Assembly: GCA_947462815.1 (NCBI GenBank)
Contig: CANHQR010000036.1
Span: 1-36,703, forward strand
From: Pseudobdellovibrionaceae bacterium
Lineage (GTDB): Bacteria > Bdellovibrionota > Bdellovibrionia > Bdellovibrionales > JAMPXM01
Length of the DNA: 36,703 nt
Direction of reading: 5' to 3'
Shown here: one piece after another, positions 35,909 to 36,703 of the stretch
How the letters are laid out: each line of letters begins with the position of its first letter
How positions within the stretch are numbered: position 1 is the first letter of the stretch
Position numbers and translations under genes: made by a program
Notes under the pieces: generated by a model
The model's input: the letters and a program-made list of their open reading frames with translations, nothing else
Told to the model about the DNA's origin: nothing
Databases searched by the model: none

Positions 35909-36204
35909 GCTGGCTCAAAAAGGCATTTGAGACTTTCCAAGGTTTTCTTAAGGCGGTTCTGCCCGCACCCGTATGGCGTGCGCTGAAGTGGTTCGAGCGC
36001 TTCATGATCGAAGTAGTTCTGCAAAAGATCCTGGGCGGACTGGCGCTCTTTATTCTTTACTTCTTCGTCCTCGGTCCGACTTCCATTTGGACGCGGCTCT
36101 TTGCGCGGCAGGCTCTACGTCATTCCACCATTTCACCTGACTCAAACTGGGTGGCCGCTAAGGGTTACGAGACGTCGATCGAGCAATCGAAATTTCAATC
36201 TTGA
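35905..36204 (+). CDS. Small membrane protein, SxtJ-like
   Basis: The 99-residue product starts at TTG with GGAGGG six bases before it, overlapping the TusA-like stop. It has an amphipathic N-terminal part (LKKAFETFQGFLKAVLP), one hydrophobic segment (about 40-60, ILGGLALFILYFFVLGP), then an Arg-containing turn (RLFARQALR) and an end with SNWVAAK and a Phe near the C-terminus. The pattern resembles the short SxtJ-like membrane proteins that often accompany DUF5989 and carbamoyltransferase genes. That comparison is from memory, so moderate confidence. It is probably a membrane-anchoring partner of the carbamoyltransferase. Confidence 0.6.
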   Translation: MSWLKKAFETFQGFLKAVLPAPVWRALKWFERFMIEVVLQKILGGLALFILYFFVLGPTSIWTRLFARQALRHSTISPDSNWVAAKGYETSIEQSKFQS

Positions 36205-36252
36205 GAAACACGCTCTTTGGTTCAAACGGCCGATGGCCACGAGAGGTCGAAA

Positions 36253-36411
36253 ATGAAAATTAAAAGTATGCTCCGCGAGGTTGGTCATCTGATTCGCGAA
36301 CATAAACTCTACTTCATGGCTCCGATCCTCATTTCCCTCATTCTATTCGCTATTTTGTTCTTCAAGGTTGGCCCAGGAATCATCATCACCTTCATCTATG
36401 CAGGAGTCTGA
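36253..36411 (+). CDS. DUF5989-like small membrane protein
   Basis: I chose ATG 36253 (MKIKSMLREVGH, GAGAGG upstream); an upstream TTG at 36217 would add 12 unlikely residues. The 52-residue product has a charged start, EHKLYFMAPILISLILFAILFF as one membrane helix, and ends GIIITFIYAGV. The terminal FIY segment and the size match DUF5989, a family usually next to carbamoyltransferases. It begins 48 bases after the SxtJ-like gene, and its end contains the AGGAG of the next gene. Function unknown. Confidence 0.7.
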   Translation: MKIKSMLREVGHLIREHKLYFMAPILISLILFAILFFKVGPGIIITFIYAGV

Positions 36412-36414
36412 TTC

Positions 36415-36703
36415 GTGCTGATTTTGGGAATCTCGTGTTTCTATCACGACTCATCAGCCTGTGTGGTTCGCGATGGGCAAATCATTGCAGCCGCCCAAGA
36501 GGAACGCTTCAGCCGCGTGAAGAACACGTCGGAGTTTCCGATCCAGGCGATCAACTTTTGTATGCAACAAGCTGGCGTGACTCTTCAAGACGTCGACGCC
36601 GTCGCGTACTTTGAGAAACCCTTCCTGAAATTCGCACGTGTCGTCGCCGATCACATGGCCGCATGGCCTTTTTCTTGGCCGAGCTTTCATCGATCCATGC
36701 CAA
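36415..36703 (+). CDS. NodU/CmcH-type carbamoyltransferase, partial
   Basis: The frame from GTG 36415 (AGGAG eight bases upstream) runs open to the window end, so only the first 96 codons are seen. The start LILGISCFYHDSSACVVRDGQIIAAAQEERFSRVKN is the classic N-terminal part of O-carbamoyltransferases: the His-Asp after the first strand and the EERFSRxK segment belong to the TsaD-like (Kae1) domain. These enzymes make carbamoyl-AMP from carbamoyl phosphate and ATP and transfer the carbamoyl group to a hydroxyl, as in nodulation factors, cephamycin and saxitoxin. The acceptor is unknown. It closes the visible part of the sulfur/carbamoyl cluster. Confidence 0.92.
   Translation, partial: MLILGISCFYHDSSACVVRDGQIIAAAQEERFSRVKNTSEFPIQAINFCMQQAGVTLQDVDAVAYFEKPFLKFARVVADHMAAWPFSWPSFHRSMP

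Overview
The window reads as a piece of a Gram-negative chromosome of moderately high GC content. The best lineage guess is Bdellovibrionota (Bdellovibrio-like predatory or environmental deltaproteobacterial relatives). The main reason is a 64-residue single-domain bacterial histone at 16104-16298 that resembles the Bdellovibrio nucleoid histone. A GatCAB amidotransferase, outer-membrane-type lipoproteins and a Tat operon fit this. The assignment is an inference from gene content. No rRNA, tRNA, insertion sequence, integrase or CRISPR array was recognised.

Layout. (1) 1-3637, mostly minus strand: prmC (cut by the left edge), prfA and rpmE. Between prmC and prfA, on the plus strand, lies a decayed two-gene HTTM membrane module carrying three in-frame stop codons. 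(2) 3794-6642: rho with a long Gly/Arg/Asn-rich N-terminal tail, a 775-base non-coding stretch packed with inverted repeats, and a small PilZ gene. (3) 6717-13066, minus: a LysM/Pro-rich lipoprotein, then the overlapping operon gatC-gatA-gatB-ppx/gppA-DUF192. (4) 13156-18235: ligA (plus), then on the minus strand a LiaF-like membrane protein, the histone, a conserved unknown, and tatB-tatC. (5) 18398-22369: an M16 peptidase and hemW, divergent with about 12 bases between their start codons. (6) 22437-27737, plus: grpE, a zinc-finger-less DnaJ, an LpoA-like lipoprotein, and two DksA/TraR paralogues, one with a ruined zinc finger. (7) 28159-32656: lon, a helix-turn-helix/coiled-coil protein of unknown role, and a patatin-like lipase. 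(8) 33052-36703, plus: a compact cluster that runs off the right edge.

The last cluster is the most interesting. It contains a cysteine-rich PP-loop ATPase (sugar-amidotransferase/thiolase-like), a NifS/IscS-type cysteine desulfurase, a TusA-like sulfur carrier, two small membrane proteins of the SxtJ/DUF5989 kind, and a NodU/CmcH-type carbamoyltransferase. Gene order and spacing suggest one transcription unit. A reasonable inference is that sulfur is mobilised from cysteine by the desulfurase, passed through the TusA-like carrier, and used by the ATP-dependent PP-loop enzyme on a small molecule or glycan that is also carbamoylated at the membrane. I know of no described pathway with this combination, but I could not search.

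Most of the rest is housekeeping: translation termination and tRNA amidation, transcription termination, DNA ligation, Tat export, chaperones and proteolysis. Many of these operons are coupled by 4-base ATGA/TTGA overlaps and end in clear hairpins.
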